Below are positions 1 through 8,712 of a stretch of DNA of 64,000 bases, piece by piece. The first letter of the stretch is position 1. Each line of letters opens with the position of its first letter. Source of the DNA: CBDCPI01 sp965220245. GTDB lineage: Bacteria; Chloroflexota; Dehalococcoidia; Lucifugimonadales; UBA3495. The notes beneath the pieces were generated by a model. That model was not told where the DNA came from. It did not search any database and worked only from the letters and a program-made list of their open reading frames with translations. The stretch lies in assembly GCA_965220245.1 (NCBI GenBank), contig CBDCPI010000006.1, forward strand, positions 310,001 through 374,000. Reading direction: 5' to 3'. The translations under genes and the position numbers were made by a program.

Positions 1-1326
1 TAGTCGGTTCAGCCAAGGACGGGCCAGGTTGCGGTGTTCCGGGCTGACCTTGCCGCTGTCTCCCCTGGCGATGAAGACCTGGATGGCATGGCTGAGAATG
101 CGCTGAACTTTGCGGACGTCATCGACCCGTTCTTTGGCAATTACGTCCAGCCCCCGGCCGACACTGTTCCCACCCAGCATTGCCCCACCCACTACACCAC
201 GCCGCAGAGGAATAATGCGCTCGTGATAACCCTCGGTCTTACCTTGCCCACGCACCATTGCGCGGGCTACCAGGTAATGCTCTTCTGCGGAGGTTGGAGC
301 AAAAAGAATAGGTAGTGTCCAAAGTGAACGGTCCAGATATTCGCTGATCCTTTTGTAGGTAAACCCGCCGGCCGCCAGAGTAAGGGACTTGTTGCCTTTT
401 CGGTCAATAGGAGTCCAAGGGTCTCCTATACGTCCGTTCATTTCCTTGGCCTCTAAGCGGGTTGCCTTGGAACTGGCCTTAATGGCGAACAAGCGTCTGT
501 CCGTCTCTGAAACCAAACGAACACGCCTACAAACTTCGATAAAGAAGGGGTCGAGTTGGTTAAGCGGTAACGATGATGTTCCATCCCATTCGACGGTCCA
601 TAGCAGTCCAATGCCTCCGTTGGTCATGGGGTGGTTATTCAGCAGGCTGGTCCGACGTTCCAGCAATGTTTCCATATCCCTGCGCACGTGGGTGCCTGTC
701 CGCAGGGGAGGTGGTGCCGATGCTATATCCTTTTGGTCGTCTGGCCTAGTCAACGGGGTTAAAGTAAAGGCCGGCCGGTTACCCAACCCACCGTTCATCC
801 GTGAAATACCGTGGTTGCCGACCCCACCATATCCCTCCATAGTCTGCAAGGTAACCAGGGCGAAAACCCAGTCATCCAGGTCAGCTTGAGCGGCAACAGT
901 GGCCTTGAGGTCATGGTTCTTGGAAGTAACCAGCATATCCAGTTCGTCGGGTGAGGCTATGACTGTCTTATAGTCCGCTTCCCGTTCGGCGGAGCAGGCC
1001 GGCGGCTGCATAAAGGCCGGCTTAGTAATATCCTCTACCACCAACTGCCAGGGTTCGTCATCCGAGAAGTCCGGGGTAAGGCCACGAATCAGGGTGGCCC
1101 ATTGCTCGGCGGTTTCCGGGGGTGTGTTTATACCGGCCCGATGCATCGCAATGGCACCGAGTTGTACAAAGAAGGCATGAAGGGAATGGCATTGGTGGGG
1201 CCGCAGGCCAGGGAAGGCTTCCACCTTGTCGGTCATCAGCGCGGCGTAAACTTGGGGCAACGATGCCTTGGTGCTTTCACTGCGCGATTGGTAGCGGATT
1301 AAGGGTTGTTCCATTAGATTAAGCAT
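1..1326 (-). CDS. cse1: Type I-E Cascade large subunit Cse1/CasA (Cas8e), partial
   Basis: Large subunit of the type I-E Cascade complex, which recognises the PAM and recruits Cas3. The reading frame is open for 442 codons and runs off the left edge, so the C-terminus is missing (the family is usually about 500-560 aa). Seen: an N-terminal FPGLRPHQ segment near residue 40, PAFMQPP near residue 102, LDMLVTSKNHDLK near residue 128, and a glycine-rich EGYGGVGNHG stretch with GGLGNRPAF, matching the conserved region of Cse1 proteins. The ATG at 1326 is chosen because GAGGAAA lies about 8 nt upstream; an in-frame ATG at 1314 is the alternative. It follows cas3 in the same direction, the usual I-E order. 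The family call rests on motifs and context, not a search. Confidence 0.8.
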   Translation of the reverse strand, partial: MLNLMEQPLIRYQSRSESTKASLPQVYAALMTDKVEAFPGLRPHQCHSLHAFFVQLGAIAMHRAGINTPPETAEQWATLIRGLTPDFSDDEPWQLVVEDITKPAFMQPPACSAEREADYKTVIASPDELDMLVTSKNHDLKATVAAQADLDDWVFALVTLQTMEGYGGVGNHGISRMNGGLGNRPAFTLTPLTRPDDQKDIASAPPPLRTGTHVRRDMETLLERRTSLLNNHPMTNGGIGLLWTVEWDGTSSLPLNQLDPFFIEVCRRVRLVSETDRRLFAIKASSKATRLEAKEMNGRIGDPWTPIDRKGNKSLTLAAGGFTYKRISEYLDRSLWTLPILFAPTSAEEHYLVARAMVRGQGKTEGYHERIIPLRRGVVGGAMLGGNSVGRGLDVIAKERVDDVRKVQRILSHAIQVFIARGDSGKVSPEHRNLARPWLNRL

Positions 1327-1441
1327 TAGATTTCCTCATCTTCGATTTAACCGTGTGGGGGGCAAGATGAGCAGTTCATTTGTTCTGCTCAGTAATGCGC
1401 TCCACCTTGTCAACGGCCCGGTGTCAGTGGCGGGCAAGATT

Positions 1442-1630
1442 TTACACCCATCCATAGAGACAACCGATTTTGCAGACCTGGTAGCCGACTCGGTAAGGGG
1501 TGACTGGATGCCCGCACTCAAGACACAGCAGGCATCCGCATCGGTCACACGGACCGACTGCTGGCTTCCAGCAGTCTTCTGAATCACAGAACTTAGCATT
1601 GGTAGAAGTCTCTGGACGTGCTAAAGTAAA
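1442..1630 (-). CDS. Small cysteine-rich zinc-finger-like protein between cas3 and cse1
   Basis: A 62-residue protein with eight cysteines after residue 15: C-x4-C, then CDRCGCLLCLECGH, and a last C-x4-C near the end. The pattern resembles a B-box or zinc-ribbon knuckle (PAVGPCDRCG...LCLECGH). The start at 1630 has AGAGG five bases upstream; an upstream ATG at 1663 gives 73 aa but has no good ribosome site. It lies in the cas operon direction, 115 bp before cse1. It is not a standard I-E gene. Zinc binding is inferred, and a role in cas regulation is only suggested by position. Confidence 0.5.
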   Translation of the reverse strand, partial: FTLARPETSTNAKFCDSEDCWKPAVGPCDRCGCLLCLECGHPVTPYRVGYQVCKIGCLYGWV

Positions 1631-1678
1631 CATGGAACCTCTAAGAGATGGTACGCAACCCATTTTGCGGGGATCCGT

Positions 1679-1709
1679 GCTCCCACCGAGACACCACCTC
1701 GGTGGGAGC
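1679..1709. terminator. 12-bp perfect stem-loop upstream of the small zinc protein
   Basis: GCTCCCACCGAG at 1679-1690 pairs perfectly with CTCGGTGGGAGC at 1698-1709 around a 7-nt loop. No T-run follows on either strand, so it may be an RNA structure or operator rather than a rho-independent terminator. It lies between the lone CRISPR-like repeat and the small zinc-finger gene. Confidence 0.45.
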
Positions 1710-1838
1710 GAATAACATCACGTTATCATAGAACAGAGAATTAGTAAATGGTCACAGACGAATAAACCGCATATTATCTGTATTGCTCTTGGAACACTGC
1801 TTACGCGGTGATAGACCGATGCGTTTTATCACGCTCGA

Positions 1839-1867
1839 CGGTTCCCCCGCCCACGCGGGGATACGCT
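1839..1867 (+). repeat. Solitary type I-E CRISPR-repeat-like sequence
   Basis: The sequence contains TTCCCC, a 7-nt loop and GCGGGGATA, the arms and flank typical of type I-E repeats such as that of E. coli. The loop is one base longer and the 3' end (CGCT instead of AACCG) is degenerate. No second copy occurs about 61 bp away on either side, so this is not an array. It lies just after the cas3 stop, in the cas3-cse1 gap, on the strand opposite to the cas genes. The position resembles that of CRISPR-repeat-like regulatory RNAs reported in cas operons (CreA/CreR type); that role is inferred. Confidence 0.6.
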
Positions 1868-1900
1868 ACCCTGCCAGCTTAGGCCGGGCAGTCTAATTAC

Positions 1901-4588
1901 CTATGTCTCCCGCAGACCCAGCCGGTCATACTTAAACTGGCGGTTTCCGACGCTGTACTCAAAGCCCTCGCTGGTTGTCTTGGTTGCTACCGATTCCGGC
2001 ACGTCACCGCCGCCCATCCAGCGCAAGGGCAGTTCCAGCCAGTCTATTGACCGGCCCGGTTCAAAGGGGCTGGGCGGTGGCGGGTTGAAGACTATTTCCA
2101 CCCGATCGTCGCCCAATCTGGTACGGATGTCTCCCCCATTTTTCACAAAAACCACAGTCTCTTCGTCATCGTCGCCTTGCTGATAGAAGGGCAGGTTGAA
2201 CTTAAGAGTATTTTCAAGGGCTAATTGCCATTCGGCCGAGTACCCGCCCTCGTTGTTGATGGCGTGGGCCTTCCACTCCTCTACCAACTTCCCGGTAATC
2301 TCCTTCAATGCCGCCGGGTGGGTAGCCAGCTCCACCAACTCCCGGTTCATTTTCGGGATGTGCCATTCCTGGTACTCGTGAGCCAGGCGGCGGGTGGCTT
2401 CCAAGACGTGCAGACTGCGGTAAACGTAACCGTTGGGTCCCAAACCGTTGCAGTCGGTCTTTTTGCTCAGGTAAGGCGTCAGATCATTGCCGGGGGTCAG
2501 CACGACGCACCTGGCGTCGGCGCAACCGGCGGGCCGGTCTTTCCGGTCGTGGCGATGCAAGCGGCCAATCCGTTGCAGCAACACGTCCACCGGGCACAGA
2601 TCGGTAATCAGCAGATCGGCGTCTATGTCCAGCGACTGCTCCAAGGTTTGGGTGCCCACCACGATGCAGCCGCCAGGTTCCCGTTCCTTGCCCAGCCGTT
2701 CCTCCACCAGCCGATCCAGCAGACGGCGGTCGCTACGGGCAAAGCGCCCGTGGTGCAGGGTATGGAATCCTTTGGCGGTAAACAGCAAGGGCCGGTCGGC
2801 GTCCGTTGCCGCCGCTTCTACCGCTTGTTGGTTGCGGACGGCGTAATCGACAGTGTTGCGCACGACCAGGACCTTGGCCCCTTGTCGAGCGGCGTCCAAG
2901 GCCAAGCGAGCAGTCTGGGCGAAATCCGACATGGCAGGAATCGGCACAATTGTAACTGTCTTGGCCTGGCCGTTGTACCCGGCGAAAATCGGCTCGGGAT
3001 TGCTGGCAATGCTGACGGCGGGATAGTCCATCTTGATTGCTTCTTCTAGGAACGGCCCTTGACCCTCGGCCCGCCGCTGGCCCGGTCTCAGCCATTTCTC
3101 CCGGGCCGTTGAACCCAGGGTGGCCGACATCAACAAGGCATAGCCGCCGACCTTGGTGTGGGCCGCCAGCAACGCCCGGATAATCTCCGTCATGTATATG
3201 TCCGAGGCGTGAACCTCGTCCACCACCAGCAGGTTGCGGGCCAGGCAGGAGGAACGCAGGTGGGCGTGACGTACCTGCAAGGCGCCCAGCATGGCCTGGT
3301 CCACCGTGCCCACGGCGATCTGGGCCGCCAGGTATCGCTTGGAGTTTTCCGAGGCCCAGGGCTTTTCCTCACCGTGTTCGTGCTGGTGGTGGCCGGCGGC
3401 CTGCTCATCGTATTCGGATAGGGCGACGGCTTCCGGCGCGTAGTCTTCGGGGTCGTAGCCGGGGACGGCCAGGATGACTTGTGGACGGTGGCCTTCGGGG
3501 AAAAGGTTGTTGACGAACCGCTCGACCCGCCCGTGTATCTGGCTGGCGGCGGCCCGGGTGGGCAAGGCAAAGTAGAGGCCGTCCACCAGCTTCTCTTCGT
3601 ACATCCGGGCAAACCGCCACAGGGCGGCCTCCGTCTTGCCGGAGCCGGTTTCCGATTCGATGATAACCAGCGGCTCGGTCAAAGGCGTCTCCCGGGCCGC
3701 TTGTTGCTGGATGGCGTTGGGTTCGGGATGTCCGAACAGGTCGGCAAAGTTGAGGCGGGGTGGCATTGCGGCAAAGGTAGTGCGCTGCCGATCGATGTTC
3801 AAGCCGATTTCTTTTAACGCTTTCTCCGCCTGCCGCCGGGCGTGGTCGATGTAGTTGTCATCGGGCTGGTCAACGTAGGGGAACCAGGTTTCGTTAGACC
3901 CAATCCAGTCCGCCAACGTGCACAGGCCCAGGAAGTGGTGCTGGAATTCAGGGGCCGTCGGCAATGTCTGCGCGTCGGGGGCAAAGGCATCCTCGAACCA
4001 CTGCCGCACCAGCCGGCCAATACGCTCCACGCACTCTCGGGGGTCCAGGCCGGCGAAAGAGCGCCAAGCCAGGAAGTTGCTGCTAATATTCTCACTCAAG
4101 TTTAAGGGGGAACCGTGGTGGGACAACGCGGCGACAAACAGAGCTGCCGCTGCCCCGCTACCATCATCCCATCCCAGGATTTCATCGAATCTCAGGACTG
4201 AGCAGAGCCATTTGGCAGTCTCCGTGTCGCCATTCTTCTTCAAGACCGGAACCATATCCTGGACGTGGCCAGCCTTGCTCGGCCGGCGCTGCCCCGACGG
4301 AATGTCCACGTCCTGCCAAATCCGGGTCTGGAAGCCGACGTTTACCTTGCCTATGTCGTGTAGAGCGGCGAGGACGCAGAGACGGGCCGCGATTGTGGGG
4401 TGTAACTTTTCCAATTCTCCGGCGCGGGCCAACCGCTGGCCGATGGTTGGCTGCCGCAGCAACACCTCTAGGCAAACCCCCACGTCGGCCAGGTGGTGTT
4501 CCAACAGGTGTATCCGATTGGGGTTGGCCCGGTCCGACTTGGCCCAATGGTATCGGGTATATGCTGGCGTGGTACTATAATTTGTCAT
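1901..4588 (-). CDS. cas3: Type I-E CRISPR-associated helicase/nuclease Cas3
   Basis: Single-strand nuclease and 3'-5' helicase recruited by Cascade to degrade target DNA. At 895 aa it is the usual full I-E length (about 890). The N-terminal HD domain shows His at 31-32, LHDIGK with HD at 77-78, and SHHGSP further on. The helicase core shows Walker A ETGSGKT (about 312-320), the DEVH box in VVDEVHASDIYM (about 460), LMSATLG, and motif VI QRIGRLHRH. All catalytic motifs look intact. A weak AGGACAGG lies upstream of the ATG. It is the first gene of the minus-strand cas operon, divergent from an exonuclease gene. Confidence 0.95.
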   Translation of the reverse strand: MTNYSTTPAYTRYHWAKSDRANPNRIHLLEHHLADVGVCLEVLLRQPTIGQRLARAGELEKLHPTIAARLCVLAALHDIGKVNVGFQTRIWQDVDIPSGQRRPSKAGHVQDMVPVLKKNGDTETAKWLCSVLRFDEILGWDDGSGAAAALFVAALSHHGSPLNLSENISSNFLAWRSFAGLDPRECVERIGRLVRQWFEDAFAPDAQTLPTAPEFQHHFLGLCTLADWIGSNETWFPYVDQPDDNYIDHARRQAEKALKEIGLNIDRQRTTFAAMPPRLNFADLFGHPEPNAIQQQAARETPLTEPLVIIESETGSGKTEAALWRFARMYEEKLVDGLYFALPTRAAASQIHGRVERFVNNLFPEGHRPQVILAVPGYDPEDYAPEAVALSEYDEQAAGHHQHEHGEEKPWASENSKRYLAAQIAVGTVDQAMLGALQVRHAHLRSSCLARNLLVVDEVHASDIYMTEIIRALLAAHTKVGGYALLMSATLGSTAREKWLRPGQRRAEGQGPFLEEAIKMDYPAVSIASNPEPIFAGYNGQAKTVTIVPIPAMSDFAQTARLALDAARQGAKVLVVRNTVDYAVRNQQAVEAAATDADRPLLFTAKGFHTLHHGRFARSDRRLLDRLVEERLGKEREPGGCIVVGTQTLEQSLDIDADLLITDLCPVDVLLQRIGRLHRHDRKDRPAGCADARCVVLTPGNDLTPYLSKKTDCNGLGPNGYVYRSLHVLEATRRLAHEYQEWHIPKMNRELVELATHPAALKEITGKLVEEWKAHAINNEGGYSAEWQLALENTLKFNLPFYQQGDDDEETVVFVKNGGDIRTRLGDDRVEIVFNPPPPSPFEPGRSIDWLELPLRWMGGGDVPESVATKTTSEGFEYSVGNRQFKYDRLGLRET

Positions 4589-4619
4589 AACGCAACCTGT
4601 CCTACTGGCTATGCCGGGT

Positions 4620-4665
4620 TCGACCTCTGCAAAAGGCCGGCGCTAGCGGGTAATATACTCTAGGC
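4620..4665. promoter_or_regulatory. Possible divergent promoter between cas3 and the exonuclease gene
   Basis: The 129-bp gap between the divergent starts of cas3 and the exonuclease gene is GC-rich except for TAATATACTC at 4651-4660, which could serve as a -10 element on either strand (TAATAT forward, TATATT reverse). No convincing -35 box was seen. Confidence 0.3.
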
Positions 4666-4717
4666 CATACCGGGCAGGGCCGGTCATCGGCTGCCGTCAG
4701 CAGGCGGGGGGAGAGTA

Positions 4718-5260
4718 GTGGTCAACCTGACGTTTAACGCCATAGACGTGGAAACGGCCAACGCGGACCCTGCCAGCGTTTGCCAGATTGGCATTGTCAG
4801 CATCCGGGATGGGGTGGTCAAGAGGCAACTGTCAGTGTTGGTCGATCCCGAAGCAGAGTTTAATGACTTCAATGTTAGGCTCCACAGGATTGACCATCAC
4901 GCGGTGAGAGGCAGCGAAGCCCTGCCCAACCTTGAGGCCCGGTTGCGCCGGATCCTGGAGGAGACAGTGCTGGTCAGCCATACGGCCTTCGACCGGATGG
5001 CGATGGACGGCGCGATGGAGCGATACGGGCTGAAGCCGATCCGGGCAAGGTGGCTGGACAGTGCAATGGTGGCCCGCCGCGCTTGGCCGCAGAAGTACCG
5101 GCGCAAGTGGAGCTTGGCGCTCATCGCAGGCGACCTCGGCATTGCCTTTCGGCATCACGATGCGGCAGAAGATGCCAGGGCTGCGGGCGAGATTGTCCTG
5201 CGTGCCTGCCGACACACCGGGTTAGACATTGACGGCTGGCTGAAGCGGGGGCGACGTTAA
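4718..5260 (+). CDS. DEDDh-family 3'-5' exonuclease (DnaQ-like)
   Basis: A 180-aa single-domain exonuclease of the DnaQ/RNase T superfamily. Seen: ExoI motif FNAIDVETAN (residues 5-14, Asp and Glu), the LVSHTAFDR motif II region near residue 88, and motif III FRHHDAAEDARAAGEIV near residue 145 with the His and Asp expected of DEDDh enzymes. The start is GTG at 4718 with a strong GGGGGGAGAG site. It is divergent from cas3. DnaQ-type exonucleases are known to trim CRISPR prespacers and are sometimes fused to Cas2, so a link to adaptation is possible; a general repair role is equally compatible. Confidence 0.85.
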   Translation: MVNLTFNAIDVETANADPASVCQIGIVSIRDGVVKRQLSVLVDPEAEFNDFNVRLHRIDHHAVRGSEALPNLEARLRRILEETVLVSHTAFDRMAMDGAMERYGLKPIRARWLDSAMVARRAWPQKYRRKWSLALIAGDLGIAFRHHDAAEDARAAGEIVLRACRHTGLDIDGWLKRGRR

Positions 5261-5521
5261 ACGGCTACAACGCGATTACCAGTTCGAAAATTCTGAATAA
5301 AGTCTCCTTCGGAGCCAATCGAACCAAGAGCATACACCCCAACGATGGGCTCAGGAGGAACGGATACGATTGCCCGGGTGAAGATCTCGAGGGGGGTTGG
5401 AAACTCACAGGTTCAGCACGAGTTCAAATATGGTACTGCCTACCGTCAAGCCAGGCCCACCAAACTGGATAAAATCAAGAACTTTTCTAATCAGGTTCGA
5501 GTTGGCGGTGTAGTCGTCCGT

Positions 5522-6297
5522 TCACCCGCCCATTTGATTGGCGAACCCCCGCTGATCCAGCGGGGGTTTCGCCTTTAGGTCGGTTAATCCTGACCGAGTG
5601 CTCCGCCATGTGGATGGGGCCGACGGCACCCCGCGAGGCAACTCTGGTTGCTTTGTGCCCTGTCCCTTTCCAACACCCGCCGAGTCCCCAGGTACGCCGT
5701 CTGGTGCTGGGATTATTATTGCATCGTCACGCTCGTCCCCTGTTGCGCACGAAAGTATAATGATGGTAGTCATGCGGGAGAGGCCGTAGCTGTTGACGTT
5801 GGCCTTGACCATGCTGGAATCAACATACAGCTCCGCCGACAAGAGCCCCATCCGAAGCAACTCCTGATTCAGGCCTTCAAAGACTTCCGAGAAGCCTTCC
5901 CGTCCGATGCGGTTGATGAAGTGGGTGATGGTGGAATGGTCGAACGCCGGGTCGTCGATAGTGAGGAAGCAAAACCAGCGATATGCAATATTCTCGGAGA
6001 TGGCAGAACACAATCTGCGGAAGGAGGCGATGTTGTAAATCGAGCAGATGAGAAGCGCCCGCACCATTGTCTCGGGATGAATGGCGGGCCGGCCGAAATC
6101 AGGGCAGTACCGGTGTTCCAAGGGAGCCACCAGCTTGGCGAAATCCAATTGCTCATCGATCTGGATCAGAAGATGGTTGGGATCAATGAGTCCCGCAGCC
6201 GCTTGCTGGTGAACTGGAAGAGGGTGGAGTCCCTTGCGGTAGCGGTCCAGCGGCTAGAGCATCCCCATTCCTCACAAATGATGGACTGTTCGCCCAT
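5522..6297 (-). pseudogene. Frameshifted and truncated DDE transposase (IS1182/IS5-like)
   Basis: Remnant of a transposase with the DUF772-type N-terminal domain. One frame reads MGEQSIICEEWGC... to about 6166; after a one-base shift another frame continues IDPNHLLIQIDEQLDFAKL, RPAIHPETMVRALL, FRRLCSAISENIAYRWF and LYVDSSMVKANVN, where the Asp of DSSMVKAN is the first catalytic residue. The C-terminal half of the catalytic domain is missing, and the frame ends in unrelated sequence at the hairpin. Clear inverted ends and target duplications were not found. Non-functional as read. Confidence 0.75.
5540..5573 (+). terminator. Strong hairpin at the end of the transposase remnant
   Basis: Arms GGCGAACCCCCGCTG and CAGCGGGGGTTTCGCC pair around a 3-nt loop with one bulge; TTT follows. 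It may be a terminator for either strand, and it overlaps the 3' end of the decayed minus-strand transposase. Confidence 0.6.
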
Positions 6298-6518
6298 TTT
6301 GGCCCAAGAGTCGCCTGGCCCTGCTCTTATGCCGACTCTTTCAACAAGCCCATCTCGGCGCCGTTGACACTCCAACTACCCTGTTCGGAACCAGCTGGTC
6401 GGCCGATATGGAGAATGCCGGTTTATAATTGGAGAAATCCCAGAACGTCCTATCCTCAGCGGAATCAGTTAAAACTGGGAAATCCTATGTTAGAAGACGA
6501 AGCATTTAAGGAGGGCCC

Positions 6519-8093
6519 ATGAAATATGACGTTGTTATCGTCGGTGGGGGAGCGGCTGGATCGGTGTTGGCCAGCAGATTGGCTGAAAACGCGAATACCT
6601 CCGTTCTGTTGCTGGAAGCCGGGCCAGATTACCCTGATCCAGCCTATCTTCCGGACGAGATAAAGTTCGGCCACACAAGTTTTGCAGAATCCCCAGACTC
6701 GGAACATAACTGGGCCCTGCGGGGAACGATCACCGAGGAGCAAGGGGAGATCCACGTAGCGCAGGGCAAGGTGATCGGAGGAGGGTCGTCCATCAACGGT
6801 CAGGCAATGCAAAGGGGGTTACCTGAGGATTTCGACTCCTGGTCTGGTATGGGCAACGATGAATGGTCTTATGACAAGGTACTGCCTTACTTCAGAAAAT
6901 CTGAGCATGATCTCGACATTCGGGATGATTTTCATGGAACCGACGGACCGATGCCAGTAAGGCGTCGTCAATCCGGGCCCTGGCCAGACATCCAAAAGGC
7001 CTTCCACGCAGCCTGTTTGGAGGCGGGTTATGGGGCAGTCGAGGATACCAATGGCCCGAACCCCTCGGGCGTTGGCGTGTGGCCCTCGAACAACCTGGAC
7101 GGCTGGAGGATGAGCGCTGCCATCACTCACCTAAATCCCATGCGCCACCGTCTTAACCTTACGGTGAGGGGAGGGGTTTTCGTAAGGAAGGTATTGATCA
7201 AGGATCTAAAGGCCGTCGGTGTGGAAGTAGAAAGCGGAGGCGAGATTTTCAACGTTGAAGCAGACCGGGTTGTGTTGAGCGCTGGGGCTATCAAGTCGCC
7301 CCACCTGCTCATGCTATCGGGAATCGGCCCCAATGACCAACTTCAGCAATTTGGGATACCTCTCGTTCATGAGCTTCCCGGAGTGGGACAGAACCTATTT
7401 AACCACCTGAGCGCCCAGATTACCTTTAAAGTCAAAGACGGAATGACCCTGGCTGCTGATGCCGATGCGGCGCGCTTTTGTTTACACTACACCTCCCACG
7501 GGTCCAGCGAAGCCAATGATATGTTGCTGAGGACCACCCCAATGGTTGACGAACGGCCGGAGCGCGTCCCCGGTCTCCGGACCAAGTACCTGAACGGTGA
7601 AGTTCCCCCGGACCGGGTGGCGCGAATCTCGTGCACGCTCGGGCTACCCGACGGCTCGGGATACGTCAGGCTTGCGTCTGCCGATCCCTCAGTGCAGCCG
7701 GCCTTTAACTACCGCTATCTTCAGCATCCAAACGACATTCGTCGGGTGCGGGAAGGCGTGCGAATGGCGATTGGATTCCTTGAATCCGATGCGTATAAAG
7801 ACGTGGCCGATTACCGGCTCCACCCAACGGATGACATTCTGGCCGACGACGACGCTTTGGACCTCTATATACGCCAAACCGTTGGAACAGCCAGGCATGT
7901 GTCCGGCACATGCAAGATGGGCCCGGATTCAGACCCAATGGCGGTTGTTGATCAATACTGCAGCGTCAAGGGAGTAAAGGGGTTGTCGGTGGTCGATGCG
8001 TCGGTGATGCCGCGGGTTACAAGGTCAGGTGGTAGCCATGCAACGGTTGTCATGATTGGGGAACGTGCCGCCGACTGGATTGCGTCGGCTTAA
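6519..8093 (+). CDS. GMC-family FAD-dependent oxidoreductase (choline dehydrogenase-like)
   Basis: Oxidises an alcohol substrate with FAD; the substrate is unknown. At 524 aa it is full length for the family. Seen: the FAD-binding VIVGGGAAGSVLASRLAE (residues 6-23) followed by LLLEAG, the GMC signature GKVIGGGSSINGQAMQRG (about 84-101), SAGAIKSPHLLMLSGIG (signature 2), and the C-terminal active-site region TARHVSGTCKMG with SGGSHATVVMIGERAAD. The start follows a strong AAGGAGGGCCC. It stands alone, with a decayed transposase upstream and an MmgE/PrpD fragment downstream on the other strand. No sign of damage. Confidence 0.9.
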   Translation: MKYDVVIVGGGAAGSVLASRLAENANTSVLLLEAGPDYPDPAYLPDEIKFGHTSFAESPDSEHNWALRGTITEEQGEIHVAQGKVIGGGSSINGQAMQRGLPEDFDSWSGMGNDEWSYDKVLPYFRKSEHDLDIRDDFHGTDGPMPVRRRQSGPWPDIQKAFHAACLEAGYGAVEDTNGPNPSGVGVWPSNNLDGWRMSAAITHLNPMRHRLNLTVRGGVFVRKVLIKDLKAVGVEVESGGEIFNVEADRVVLSAGAIKSPHLLMLSGIGPNDQLQQFGIPLVHELPGVGQNLFNHLSAQITFKVKDGMTLAADADAARFCLHYTSHGSSEANDMLLRTTPMVDERPERVPGLRTKYLNGEVPPDRVARISCTLGLPDGSGYVRLASADPSVQPAFNYRYLQHPNDIRRVREGVRMAIGFLESDAYKDVADYRLHPTDDILADDDALDLYIRQTVGTARHVSGTCKMGPDSDPMAVVDQYCSVKGVKGLSVVDASVMPRVTRSGGSHATVVMIGERAADWIASA

Positions 8094-8160
8094 CCCCGCC
8101 TTACCGCTGTCTGAAATCTATGGTCTAAGACGGAGGGTTCGTAACGACTGCTTCATCATG

Positions 8161-8388
8161 TTAAGCTTGGCCGTCGCTTCCCAGATAGTCGGCCATGGCA
8201 AGAGCGCCGGGAATCGAGTCACTGGGATGACCACCCACACCAGTATCGTTGTAGTCCAGATACCGCACCATCACTGAATTGGCAAAACCAGCCACATCCG
8301 GTGAGCTGTTATCCTTGGCGCCCAATATGCGGAATTGCCAAGTGCTCGTGACGGTTCTGGCCAGCTGAGTAGCAATCTTAGCTGGCTG
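8161..8388 (-). pseudogene. Fragment of an MmgE/PrpD-family dehydratase
   Basis: Minus-strand reading gives about 75 codons: QFRILGAKDNSSPDVAGF, then MVRYLDYNDTGVGGHPSD and IPGALAMADYLGSDGQ followed by TAA. MVRYLDYNDT and HPSD.IP.ALAMA are hallmark N-terminal motifs of MmgE/PrpD (2-methylcitrate dehydratase-like) proteins, which are normally about 450 aa. There is no start codon, and the fragment ends at the inverted repeat at 8389. It is a gene relic cut by rearrangement. Confidence 0.65.
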
Positions 8389-8560
8389 GAAGTCTGGCCG
8401 GAAACCTCGATTCCCTCCAGGCCGACGTTTTCTTAACGTCGATTATCGATGGCATAGTGGGTGTTGCAACGTATTACATGCACCACCATGCCATATAAGT
8501 CTTGAATACGTCTGCTTCGCGTAGCGCACAACCAGGGCAATGGCTTTCCGGCCAGACTTC
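8389..8560. repeat. 172-bp unit bounded by a 16-bp perfect inverted repeat
   Basis: GAAGTCTGGCCGGAAA at 8389-8404 is the exact reverse complement of 8545-8560. A small hairpin (CGACGTT, 5-nt loop, AACGTCG) lies inside. There is no coding potential of note. It abuts a second inverted-repeat unit and separates two gene fragments, so it may be a MITE-like element. Confidence 0.6.
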
Positions 8561-8712
8561 TAGTATTACAACGACGCTTCGCAAGAAAGGGACCTTGAGC
8601 ACCTCTTCATGGCGACCTGCCCACGCCCGTGACAGCCTTGCGGCCTTGCCTTTCGCGAAGCGATTTCCGGCCAAAAACTGACCAAATCGAAGAAGCGTCG
8701 TTGTAATACTAG
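8560..8712. repeat. 153-bp unit bounded by a 21-bp perfect inverted repeat
   Basis: The 21 bases at 8560-8580, starting CTAGTATTACAACG, recur as an exact reverse complement at 8692-8712. The unit is too short to encode a transposase. The ABC permease fragment begins directly at its right end, suggesting insertion or deletion at this point. Confidence 0.65.

Noticed and set aside
1700..1900. A CRISPR array next to cas3
   Set aside because: Only one repeat-like sequence is present; no copy at 28-29 nt plus 30-33 nt spacing on either side.
5345..5578. A 77-codon gene before the hairpin at 5540
   Set aside because: No recognisable motif; its C-terminus is the translation of the hairpin itself.
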